Origin: Clostridia bacterium | GTDB taxonomy: Bacteria; Bacillota_A; Clostridia; Oscillospirales; Acutalibacteraceae | Length of the DNA stretch: 9,914 nt | Direction: 5' to 3' | Assembly: GCA_017549665.1 (NCBI GenBank) | Contig: JAFYUD010000209.1 | Span: 1 to 9,914, forward strand | Part shown: piece by piece, positions 1 through 8,449 of the stretch | How positions within the stretch are numbered: position 1 is the first letter of the stretch | Layout of the letters: every line of letters starts with the position of its first letter | The notes under the pieces: generated by a model | Told to the model about the DNA's origin: nothing | What the model saw: only the letters and a program-made list of their open reading frames with translations | The model's database searches: none | Position numbers and translations under genes: made by a program

Positions 1-573
1 CAGTTCTGAACGCACCTGATCAATGTTTTCAATATCCTTCTTATATGTAAGCTGATGCTCAAGACTTGCCCAGAAATCCATTGCAATTGTACGCAGCTGT
101 ATTTCTGCTCTCATAAATTTTTTCTGCTGAGCGAGGAAAATCGGCACTTCGACTATAAGATGCAGACTTCTGTAGCCTCCGTCCTTCGGATTTTTTATAT
201 AATCCTTCTTTTCGATAAGCTTTATATCGTCCTGACTGAGAAAGGACTCGGCAATCATGTAAACATCATCAATAAACGGACATACAACACGTATACCTGC
301 AACGTCATTGAGATGCTTTTCAATATTTTCAACAGTTACAGCAAGTCCTTTTCTTTCAAGCTTTTCCTGTGTGCTTTCAACTGATTTGAGTCTTGTTTTT
401 ACAGATGCAATGGGATTTCTGTCGTGCTGAAGAGAAAATTCTTCATTGAGTACATTGAACTTTGTTTCAATTTCCATTGCCGCACAGCTGAAATAAGCCA
501 TGAGAGTCCTGTATTCAATTGACTGTGTATCAAGTCTGGCTGATGATACACCTGTATTGAGTATTTTTTCCAT
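1..573 (-). CDS. Small alarmone (p)ppGpp synthetase, RelA/SpoT domain, RelP/YwaC-like (3' end off window)
   Basis: It transfers pyrophosphate from ATP to GDP or GTP, making the stringent-response alarmones ppGpp/pppGpp in the cytoplasm. The 191 visible residues carry the synthetase motifs in order: a helical N-terminus, NDVAGIRVVCPF (residues 89-100, with Asp90 as a likely metal ligand), DYIKNPKDGGYRSLH (124-138, the nucleotide-binding loop with Tyr134), and AEIQLRTIAMDFWASLEH (156-173, catalytic Glu157 and Gln159). There is no HD hydrolase, TGS or ACT domain ahead of it, so this is a stand-alone small synthetase and not a long RelA/SpoT. From remembered family sequences the MDFWASLEH stretch and the NPIASVKTRLKS stretch (53-64) look closer to YwaC/RelP than YjbM/RelQ; this subtype call is tentative. 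The ATG at 573 is preceded by GGTGAT, which can pair with the end of 16S rRNA. The C-terminus lies beyond base 1. Confidence 0.93.
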   Translation of the reverse strand, partial: MEKILNTGVSSARLDTQSIEYRTLMAYFSCAAMEIETKFNVLNEEFSLQHDRNPIASVKTRLKSVESTQEKLERKGLAVTVENIEKHLNDVAGIRVVCPFIDDVYMIAESFLSQDDIKLIEKKDYIKNPKDGGYRSLHLIVEVPIFLAQQKKFMRAEIQLRTIAMDFWASLEHQLTYKKDIENIDQVRSEL

Positions 574-590
574 TTCTATCACCGCAGGAT

Positions 591-619
591 ATTATACTTC
601 ATACTGCATTATGTGTCAA
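591..619 (-). promoter_or_regulatory. Consensus sigma-A promoter of the alarmone synthetase
   Basis: On the minus strand a perfect TTGACA (614-619) is followed after exactly 17 bp by a perfect TATAAT (591-596). The -10 box ends 17 nt before the ATG at 573, so the expected leader is only about 10 nt and begins close to the GGTGAT pairing site (578-583). A full-consensus promoter on an alarmone synthetase suggests high basal potential, which would need to be held down by a regulator if expression is conditional. Confidence 0.85.
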
Positions 620-691
620 CCACAACAAATAACCGTCAAAATAATGAATTTATTTATCAAAAGTATTTACAAACTGATGTTAATGCAGTAT
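601..691. repeat. Exact 11-bp inverted repeat shared by two divergent promoters
   Basis: ATACTGCATTA at 601-611 is the exact reverse complement of TAATGCAGTAT at 681-691. The left arm is inside the -35/-10 spacer of the synthetase promoter. The right arm spans the end of the spacer and the first three bases of the -10 of the aldolase promoter. The arms are 69 bp apart. This placement suggests a regulator binding both promoters, but the distance from each arm to its -10 box is not the same, and no protein is assigned. Confidence 0.6.
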
Positions 692-694
692 AAT
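666..694 (+). promoter_or_regulatory. Sigma-A promoter of the DapA-family aldolase
   Basis: TTTACA (666-671), a 17-bp spacer and a perfect TATAAT (689-694) give an expected transcript start near 701. It diverges from the synthetase promoter, with 46 bp between the two -35 boxes. Confidence 0.82.
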
Positions 695-713
695 AACTGC
701 GTAATTTGATCCG

Positions 714-719
714 AAAGGA
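714..719 (+). promoter_or_regulatory. Ribosome binding site that selects a TTG start for the aldolase
   Basis: AAAGGA at 714-719 lies 10 nt before the TTG at 730 but only 1 nt before the in-frame ATG at 721, and it is downstream of the in-frame TTG at 706. Only the TTG at 730 is at a workable distance, giving a protein that begins MAKPLKENL. Confidence 0.65.
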
Positions 720-729
720 AATGATTGAA

Positions 730-1629
730 TTGGCTAAACCTCTTAAAGAAAATCTCGAAGGTATTTATTCCTTAATGCTCACTCCTTACAACGAGGACAG
801 AACAATTGACTGGAATACATACGAAGAATACTGCGAATTTCAGGTAGCTCAGGGTGTTGACCATCTTTTCGCTGTATGCGGAAGCTCCGAAATGAAAGAG
901 CTTACTCTTGAAGAAAGAATCAAGCTTGCTACTCTCACTGCAAAGCACAAGGGTGATACAACAATCGTTGCGACAGCAAACGTTGAGCCTTCATGGTTTG
1001 CTCAGGTAGAAGAAGTCAAGAGAATGTCTCAGACAGGTGTTGACGGTATTGTCTTCATCACAAAGGGATTCGGTAAAAACCCCGACAGACTTATTTCTTA
1101 CATCGGTGAGCTTATGACTCACACAGACCTCCCCGTATTCATGTACGAATTCCCCGGTGACCAGCCTCACCTTATCACAGGTGATACATACGGCAAGCTT
1201 GCTGCAATGGGCATTCAGGGCATCAAGGATACAACATCAACAATCGAAGGCATCTGCGACAAGATCGAAAAGAAGGGCGATTCCTGTATCATTCAGGCAA
1301 ACATGCCTTTCCTCTTTGATTCATACAAGGCAGGCGCAAGAGGTGTTATGGCTACACCCACAGCTTGCGGCGGTGCATTCTTCCAGAGATTCCACGAAGC
1401 ATTCATGAGTGGTGATATGGATCTTGCTCAGCAGCGTTACAATGAGATCATTCTTCTTGACAACGCTATCGATTCAGGCTTCAACAACTCTGCAAAATAT
1501 CTTGTTCAGCTTCAGGGCGTCAAGAATTTCAGACCCATCAACAGATGTGCAAACGACCTTTCACCCTCAAGACTCCGTTCACTGGAATCATTCCACGACT
1601 GGTGCGTTGCAAACGGTCTCATGAAATAA
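730..1629 (+). CDS. Dihydrodipicolinate synthase/N-acetylneuraminate lyase superfamily aldolase
   Basis: A predicted cytoplasmic class I aldolase or lyase with a (beta/alpha)8 barrel, 299 residues, the usual length for this superfamily. The Schiff-base lysine is Lys166 in GIKDTTS, and the catalytic tyrosine is Tyr139 in YEFPG. The substrate carboxylate loop is GSSE (51-54), where true DapA enzymes usually have GTTGE. The arginine that DapA enzymes carry just after the YN-P motif is missing (here YEFPGDQPH). I therefore do not call it lysine-biosynthetic DapA; a sugar-acid or other 2-keto-acid lyase/dehydratase is more likely, with the substrate unknown. The start is taken as TTG at 730 from the ribosome binding site; ATG at 721 would add three residues. 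It stands alone, with its own promoter and terminator, divergent from the alarmone synthetase. Confidence 0.9.
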   Translation: MAKPLKENLEGIYSLMLTPYNEDRTIDWNTYEEYCEFQVAQGVDHLFAVCGSSEMKELTLEERIKLATLTAKHKGDTTIVATANVEPSWFAQVEEVKRMSQTGVDGIVFITKGFGKNPDRLISYIGELMTHTDLPVFMYEFPGDQPHLITGDTYGKLAAMGIQGIKDTTSTIEGICDKIEKKGDSCIIQANMPFLFDSYKAGARGVMATPTACGGAFFQRFHEAFMSGDMDLAQQRYNEIILLDNAIDSGFNNSAKYLVQLQGVKNFRPINRCANDLSPSRLRSLESFHDWCVANGLMK

Positions 1630-1638
1630 AAACGAAAC

Positions 1639-1667
1639 AAAAAAGTCCTCTCACGAGGACTTTTTTT
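1639..1667. terminator. Bidirectional intrinsic terminator
   Basis: A perfect 6-bp stem, GTCCTC (1645-1650) with GAGGAC (1655-1660) and loop TCAC, is flanked by six A before and seven T after, so the pairing can continue through the A/T tracts. It lies 10 nt after the aldolase stop and 35 nt beyond the end of the minus-strand gene ending at 1702. Both strands present a U-tract, so it can end both convergent transcripts. Confidence 0.92.
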
Positions 1668-1701
1668 GATGCATAAAAAGGAAGGTTCTATGCATTATAT
1701 G

Positions 1702-2241
1702 TCATGATAAATTCAGCTCTGCCACAAATTCCTCCAAAGGCTTACCCTCAACATAAACAGCTATGGGGACAACTTCACCCTTGTAAACGTATGCTTCAAG
1801 ATATGCATCCGTGAATGATGTTTCTTTCCATCCGTCAAGGCCTGATTTTACATACCAGTCGTCATCATACATTGTCAGCATTTTCAGCTTTCCTTCAAAA
1901 ATATCAGTCCTGATACTGCTGACAGGGAAATAAAAGCTGTCACCTTTGCTTTCAACAAAATTCGCACATGAAGGTCTTCCCTTACTCCGTGTCATCACTG
2001 CAAATCCCTCAGAATCGTTTTCAACGATTGCATATCTGACTCCCCACACGGAATTATTTGCAACAGAAAACCTTACATCATATTCCGTACACACAATCTG
2101 CTCAAGACGGAATCTGAATACTTCTCCTTTGTCCGAAGTATAATTCTCCGTAATATCATCATAGGTTATCATCAGAACGGGCAGAAGAATCTGAAAAATC
2201 ATTACAGCAATAAGTATTGCCGTCTTACTTCTGTTTTTCAT
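1702..2241 (-). CDS. Membrane-anchored extracytoplasmic protein, distant GDYXXLXY-like
   Basis: A 179-residue protein with basic N-terminal residues (MKNRSK), one hydrophobic segment at about 7-26, and a soluble remainder probably outside the membrane. There is no lipobox cysteine, so the segment is either an uncleaved anchor or a signal peptide. The end of the protein (AYVYKGEVVPIAVYVEGKPLEEF) resembles the end of GDYXXLXY proteins, which usually sit beside DUF2157 membrane proteins as this one does. The defining GDYxxLxY motif itself is not intact: TEYDVRFS may be its degenerate remnant, so the family call is tentative. The ATG at 2241 is preferred over the GTG at 2250 because GGGGAGG (2251-2257) is 9 nt from the ATG but touches the GTG. 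The gene overlaps the upstream gene's end by 17 bp, indicating translational coupling. No enzymatic role is visible. Confidence 0.72.
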   Translation of the reverse strand: MKNRSKTAILIAVMIFQILLPVLMITYDDITENYTSDKGEVFRFRLEQIVCTEYDVRFSVANNSVWGVRYAIVENDSEGFAVMTRSKGRPSCANFVESKGDSFYFPVSSIRTDIFEGKLKMLTMYDDDWYVKSGLDGWKETSFTDAYLEAYVYKGEVVPIAVYVEGKPLEEFVAELNLS

Positions 2242-3661
2242 TTTCAGCACCCTCCCCTTCAGGAATTTTCATTTTCCTTGCAAGCAGGAAATTAACAAGA
2301 AAGAGTACAAGTCCGAATGCAAGAAGCATGACTCCTGTTGCAAGAAAATCAATATCAATAAGCTTATAAATCAGATGAGCGACAATCACAGATGCACATA
2401 TAAGACCTGAATTGAGAAGGAAGAATTTTCCTGAAATCACACCGTCAATCAGCTGACAAACAACGACACTCAAAGATGTTAAAATCACAAGCACATATAT
2501 AAAACCGTTTTTGTTGCCATATATTGAAGAGCCAATCAGCTGCAGTACGACATTGATTATACTGAATATAATGCAGACAAGCTTTAGTCTGTTTGTTTTA
2601 AGAATTCTGAATCCTGTTGCCAGACCTGCCGCAATCGCACCTATGACAAACACGAGCAATACAACAGTCATATAAACAGGAGGCCGACCTGACACAACAT
2701 CCGAATCACAAAAATATACCGCAGAAACAGATGCCGCTCCAAGCCCTGAAATTCCGAACGGCGCAAAAGGCAACGACCAATTATTGTTTTTATCGCAAAG
2801 ATAAATACTTATAAAATATGCAGTAAGCGCACACAGAACAACATTGAATTCATCCCGGAACGCAGGCACATTGAACATCAATATAAAAGCACCTGCAATA
2901 ACAGAAATCCATACAGTATAAAGATGCCTGGGATCTTCTTTTCTTCTGATATTTTTTATTACATATCCGAGGCCTGCAGCAAAAAGCACGAAGCTGATAA
3001 TTACGGGAACAATACCATATCCGATTTCAGCCATATAGAAATTAAATGTGATTATTCCGCCGTAATAAACTATAAGCGGAGATGCAACATCCATAAAATA
3101 AATTACGGGCAGATACATAAGAAGATCAACAAGCAGGCAATTTATAAATCCGGCTTCAATTTCAAACACTGTATTCACAAGTGCAACTGTTGCTGTGACA
3201 CCTGCACACCACAGAATTGATGCACCCTCTCTCCATGCAACTGATTCTCTGCGTTTAAGATATGTATATAATGCTGCGCCCTGACCTGTCAGCATAGGAA
3301 TAAATGCAAGTATGCCTTTGAGCGCATCGGGCATTTCAGACCACCATGTGACAAAAATAAATATAAGTCCCACACCTGTAAGAACAGAAGCCATAACGGA
3401 AAAGACAATCGTAAGAATTTTCTTTCTGCTTCTGAGATTATCCTCAGCAGTGGCAAATCTTTTTTCACCGTAAATCAGATCTTCAACAGGAACCTCAAGC
3501 ACATCTGAGATTTTACACAGCATATCAATATCAGGCTGAGTCCTGTCATTTTCCCAGCCGGAAACGGTCTGTCTTGAAACAAACAGCTTTTCAGCAAGCT
3601 GATCCTGAGTCATATTTTTCACCACTCTGAACCTTTTAAGATTCTTAGCAACCTTTGACAT
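2225..3661 (-). CDS. Xre-type HTH fused to a polytopic DUF2157-like membrane domain
   Basis: A 478-residue one-polypeptide regulator. Residues 5-60 form a Cro/C1-type helix-turn-helix (NLKRFRVVKNMTQDQLAEKL then VSRQTVSGWENDRTQPD). After a charged linker (about 62-80) come roughly a dozen hydrophobic segments reaching residue 465, and a short charged tail (EGEGAENEKQK). The segment around 145-200 (WREGASILWCAG, then LLMYLPVIYF) resembles the DUF2157 membrane domain as I remember it. Such proteins could hold a DNA-binding domain at the membrane and release or reorient it on an envelope signal; this is inference. The ATG at 3661 is chosen because GGAGGTG (3668-3674) is 6 nt upstream; a further in-frame start at 3694 would place the promoter palindrome inside the gene. 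It forms an operon with the overlapping downstream gene and is probably self-regulated through the palindrome at 3678-3693. Confidence 0.85.
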   Translation of the reverse strand: MSKVAKNLKRFRVVKNMTQDQLAEKLFVSRQTVSGWENDRTQPDIDMLCKISDVLEVPVEDLIYGEKRFATAEDNLRSRKKILTIVFSVMASVLTGVGLIFIFVTWWSEMPDALKGILAFIPMLTGQGAALYTYLKRRESVAWREGASILWCAGVTATVALVNTVFEIEAGFINCLLVDLLMYLPVIYFMDVASPLIVYYGGIITFNFYMAEIGYGIVPVIISFVLFAAGLGYVIKNIRRKEDPRHLYTVWISVIAGAFILMFNVPAFRDEFNVVLCALTAYFISIYLCDKNNNWSLPFAPFGISGLGAASVSAVYFCDSDVVSGRPPVYMTVVLLVFVIGAIAAGLATGFRILKTNRLKLVCIIFSIINVVLQLIGSSIYGNKNGFIYVLVILTSLSVVVCQLIDGVISGKFFLLNSGLICASVIVAHLIYKLIDIDFLATGVMLLAFGLVLFLVNFLLARKMKIPEGEGAENEKQK

Positions 3662-3667
3662 TGCTTT

Positions 3668-3674
3668 CACCTCC
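3668..3674 (-). promoter_or_regulatory. Strong ribosome binding site that fixes the HTH-membrane gene start
   Basis: GGAGGTG on the minus strand, 6 nt before the ATG at 3661. No comparable site precedes the in-frame start at 3694, so the shorter protein is preferred. Confidence 0.8.
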
Positions 3675-3677
3675 GTC

Positions 3678-3693
3678 TGATTATATATAATCA
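3678..3693. promoter_or_regulatory. Perfect 16-bp palindrome over the -10 region (candidate operator)
   Basis: TGATTATATATAATCA is identical on both strands. It contains TATAAT (minus strand, 3680-3685) and overlapping TATATA forms, the only -10 candidates in front of the HTH-membrane gene. No convincing -35 box is present at 16-18 bp, and the exact transcript start is uncertain. A dimeric HTH protein bound here would block RNA polymerase, which fits autoregulation by the gene downstream. The AT-rich core makes some of the symmetry less surprising. Confidence 0.6.
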
Positions 3694-3735
3694 CATTTCA
3701 GAAAAAAAGTCACGCATTTTATCAAAAATTTATAC

Positions 3736-3768
3736 GCAACAATTTGTTGCACCACGCAGCTGCGTGGT
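3736..3768. repeat. Two adjacent palindromes in the intergenic gap
   Basis: GCAACA-ATT-TGTTGC (3736-3750) abuts the perfect 18-bp palindrome ACCACGCAGCTGCGTGGT (3751-3768; as RNA a 7-bp stem with loop AGCU). The second is followed by only four T on the plus strand, so it is at best a weak terminator there. The pair may be a protein binding site or the edge of an interspersed repeat. Confidence 0.6.
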
Positions 3769-3775
3769 TTTAAGC

Positions 3776-3807
3776 AAAAAAAGTTCCCCGTAAAGGAGAA
3801 CTTTTTT
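3776..3807 (-). terminator. Intrinsic terminator of the GPH symporter gene
   Basis: Read on the minus strand, GTTCTCC and GGGGAAC form a 7-bp stem with loop TTTAC and a seven-T tract. One pair is a U-G wobble on the minus-strand RNA but an A-C mismatch on the plus-strand RNA, so the hairpin is better built for the leftward transcript from the symporter gene, whose stop is about 125 nt upstream of it. Confidence 0.78.
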
Positions 3808-3833
3808 ATTTATCAGAATTTATCTTTTAAATT

Positions 3834-3920
3834 AACAATTTACAATTTACAATTTACAATTATCGGAACACCTTCGGTGTTGAATTTTAATTGTACATTG
3901 TTCACTGTACATTGTACATT
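3834..3920. repeat. Heptamer-built inverted-repeat element
   Basis: The left arm has a variant AACAATT and then three perfect TACAATT units (3834-3861). The right arm has four ATTGTAC-type heptamers (ATTGTAC, ATTGTTC, ACTGTAC, ATTGTAC; 3890-3917). The arms are near reverse complements and flank a 6-bp hairpin, AACACC-TTC-GGTGTT (3868-3882). It fills most of the space between the symporter stop and its terminator, so it would fold in that gene's 3' UTR. The look is that of a dispersed intergenic repeat or a small non-autonomous element; no target-site duplication is clear. Confidence 0.7.
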
Positions 3921-3931
3921 AAAATTATTGT

Positions 3932-5407
3932 TTACGCTTCTTTCTCTGCCTTGAGCTTTGCAGCATTTGCTTCACGCTTTTCTGTAAGCTCAGCCTGAAG
4001 CTGCTCGAGCTTTTTCTTATTGAGAGGATAAAGAAGGAAGAGAATAAAGATTATGAAATAACCTATTGCCATAACTCTTGTAACCATCTTATACATACGG
4101 TCGCCTACGCCGGGGATATAACCTACGCTTGTTGTTTCAGGGTCGTACTTTGCGTATCTGTAAAGAAGCTGAAGTCCGCCTGAGTCTGCGATAGTCTGAC
4201 CGACCTTACGTGCAAATGTATAAACTGCGTAGATTGCGCTTTCGTTTTTGATTCCGGTAACGTTTTCCTGATAGTCAATAACGTCGGTAACAACTGCCCA
4301 GTTAAGGATTGAAACGAATGAATATCCTGCACCTACGCCGAAATTAAGAAGAAGATAGGGCCAGGGATTTGCCTGAAGTGTCTCGTTGGGACCGATAAAG
4401 CACATCACAAGGCTTGAGAGCGTTGCAAGAACAAGACCTGACGTGCAAAGCTCCTTCTTACCGAATTTTGCCGCAAGCTTGGGACAGAAGAGGATAAGAA
4501 TAACCATGGGTGCGTACGTTGAAATCGTAAGCCAGATAGAAAGGTTTGAATTGCCGAAATAGTTTTTTGTAAGGTACTGGTTGAATGAGCCGAACTGAAG
4601 AAGTCCGCTGATAACGAGACCTGCAAGAGTAACCGTAAGGAAGGGACGGCTCTTGAAAAGTGTACCGTATGTAAGCTTGAGATTGACCTTTTTCTTTTCG
4701 GGAGAGTAAAGGACTCTCTCCTTTGTTGTCTTGTAGCAAGTCATGTATGCTGCAATTGAAAGTGCTGAAAGCACGCACACTGCAACGAATGTCTTTTCGG
4801 GATTGAGCTTTGTGCCGTCGTCATAAATAAGTGACTGAGCAACGAGTGTAACAGCTGCACCGCCTACGCCTGCGCCGATTGAACGCATTGTGGAAAGAAG
4901 TGTTCTGCCGTTGGGGTCGTCCGTAATTGCAGATGCAAGTGAGCCGTAAGGAATATTGATTGCAGTATAAAGCATACCGTAAACACAGTACGTAATATAT
5001 GCAAAAGCAAGAAGCATCGCATAGGATGAGATATAATTCTGCACATTAAGGAAGCAGAGGGCTGTTGAAAGTCCCAACGGTATTGAAACCGACATCAGAT
5101 AAGGACGGAATTTACCGTTCTTCGTAGGTCTTCTGGTGTCAACGATAATACCCCATAACGGGTCGTTGATCGCATCCCACAGTCTGATTACAAGGAACAG
5201 TACTGTAAGATCTGTACTGATTTTGGTTGCATCAGCACCGTGACCGGGAAGAAGACAGTCAGTGTAGAAAACTTTAAGGTATGTTGAGACAAATGTCAGA
5301 ACAAAAAGGTTACCCATATCACCGAACAGATATCCCACAGCTTCACCGATGGAAATTGCATTGGGATGTCTGGGTGGCTGAGGTACCGCAGCTTTTGCTT
5401 TTGCCAT
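3932..5407 (-). CDS. GPH-family (MelB-like) sugar:cation symporter
   Basis: A 491-residue inner-membrane transporter of the glycoside-pentoside-hexuronide:cation symporter family within the major facilitator fold. The family signature is clear: RLWDAINDPLWG (75-86), then IIVDTRRPTKNGKFRPY (87-103), the cytoplasmic loop with the conserved Asp and RPY. About twelve membrane helices are expected. A cytoplasmic, highly charged helical tail (about 464-491, rich in Lys, Glu and Ala) ends the protein. The substrate is probably a glycoside, pentoside or uronide, taken up with Na+ or H+; it cannot be read from the sequence. The ATG at 5407 has GGAGG (5416-5420) 8 nt upstream. It is a single-gene transcript with its own promoter and terminator, divergent from the HAD gene. 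No glycosidase or sugar-regulator gene lies next to it in the window. Confidence 0.93.
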   Translation of the reverse strand: MAKAKAAVPQPPRHPNAISIGEAVGYLFGDMGNLFVLTFVSTYLKVFYTDCLLPGHGADATKISTDLTVLFLVIRLWDAINDPLWGIIVDTRRPTKNGKFRPYLMSVSIPLGLSTALCFLNVQNYISSYAMLLAFAYITYCVYGMLYTAINIPYGSLASAITDDPNGRTLLSTMRSIGAGVGGAAVTLVAQSLIYDDGTKLNPEKTFVAVCVLSALSIAAYMTCYKTTKERVLYSPEKKKVNLKLTYGTLFKSRPFLTVTLAGLVISGLLQFGSFNQYLTKNYFGNSNLSIWLTISTYAPMVILILFCPKLAAKFGKKELCTSGLVLATLSSLVMCFIGPNETLQANPWPYLLLNFGVGAGYSFVSILNWAVVTDVIDYQENVTGIKNESAIYAVYTFARKVGQTIADSGGLQLLYRYAKYDPETTSVGYIPGVGDRMYKMVTRVMAIGYFIIFILFLLYPLNKKKLEQLQAELTEKREANAAKLKAEKEA

Positions 5408-5434
5408 TTTTATTTCCTCCGTTTTAATTCGTTA

Positions 5435-5479
5435 CAAGTATTTTACAGCAAAGAGAACTTAATGTCAATGAAATACTTG
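5435..5479. repeat. 9-bp inverted repeat across the symporter/HAD divergent promoters
   Basis: CAAGTATTT (5435-5443) and AAATACTTG (5471-5479) are exact reverse complements. The left arm overlaps the symporter -10 and the right arm overlaps the first bases of the HAD -35. It may be an operator for joint control, but 9 bp in AT-rich DNA can arise by chance. Confidence 0.4.
5440..5468 (-). promoter_or_regulatory. Sigma-A promoter of the symporter gene
   Basis: On the minus strand, TTGACA (5463-5468), a 17-bp spacer and TAAAAT (5440-5445). The expected leader is about 26 nt. Confidence 0.85.
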
Positions 5480-5505
5480 ATAAATGAAATAAATTTTGAT
5501 AAAAT
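5477..5505 (+). promoter_or_regulatory. Sigma-A promoter of the HAD hydrolase gene
   Basis: TTGATA (5477-5482), a 17-bp spacer and TAAAAT (5500-5505). Its -35 box is only 8 bp from the symporter -35 box, so two polymerases may hinder each other. Confidence 0.78.
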
Positions 5506-5540
5506 CAGTTTATAACACAAGATAAAAAGGAGCCTGTAAT

Positions 5541-8447
<2,907 letters not shown>

Positions 8448-8449
8448 CA

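Noticed and set aside
55..709. Plus-strand open frames at 55-384 and 500-709
   Set aside because: The first is antisense to the alarmone synthetase, whose motifs are clear on the minus strand, and the second overlaps its start and the divergent promoters. Neither has a ribosome binding site or protein-like composition.
1157..1624. Overlapping plus-strand frames inside the aldolase
   Set aside because: They are alternative frames of a gene with intact family motifs along its length.
730..1629. Naming the aldolase dapA
   Set aside because: The active-site loop and the missing arginine do not fit aspartate-semialdehyde-using enzymes, and no lysine-pathway gene is nearby.
1669..1695. Pair of ATGCAT sites as a second hairpin or operator
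   Set aside because: Two 6-bp self-complementary words 15 bp apart in AT-rich DNA are easily due to chance, and the adjacent terminator already explains the region.
2924..3220. Plus-strand frame antisense to the membrane domain of the HTH protein
   Set aside because: Its Cys/His/Asn/Lys-rich composition is what antisense of hydrophobic codons gives, and there is no ribosome binding site.
3834..3920. CRISPR array
   Set aside because: The repeat units are 7 bases with no spacers and they invert across the centre. No cas gene is present.
3694..3931. A small gene or riboswitch in the 238-bp gap
   Set aside because: No start with a ribosome binding site opens a frame of useful length, and the hairpins are at the 3' side of the symporter gene, not in a 5' leader.
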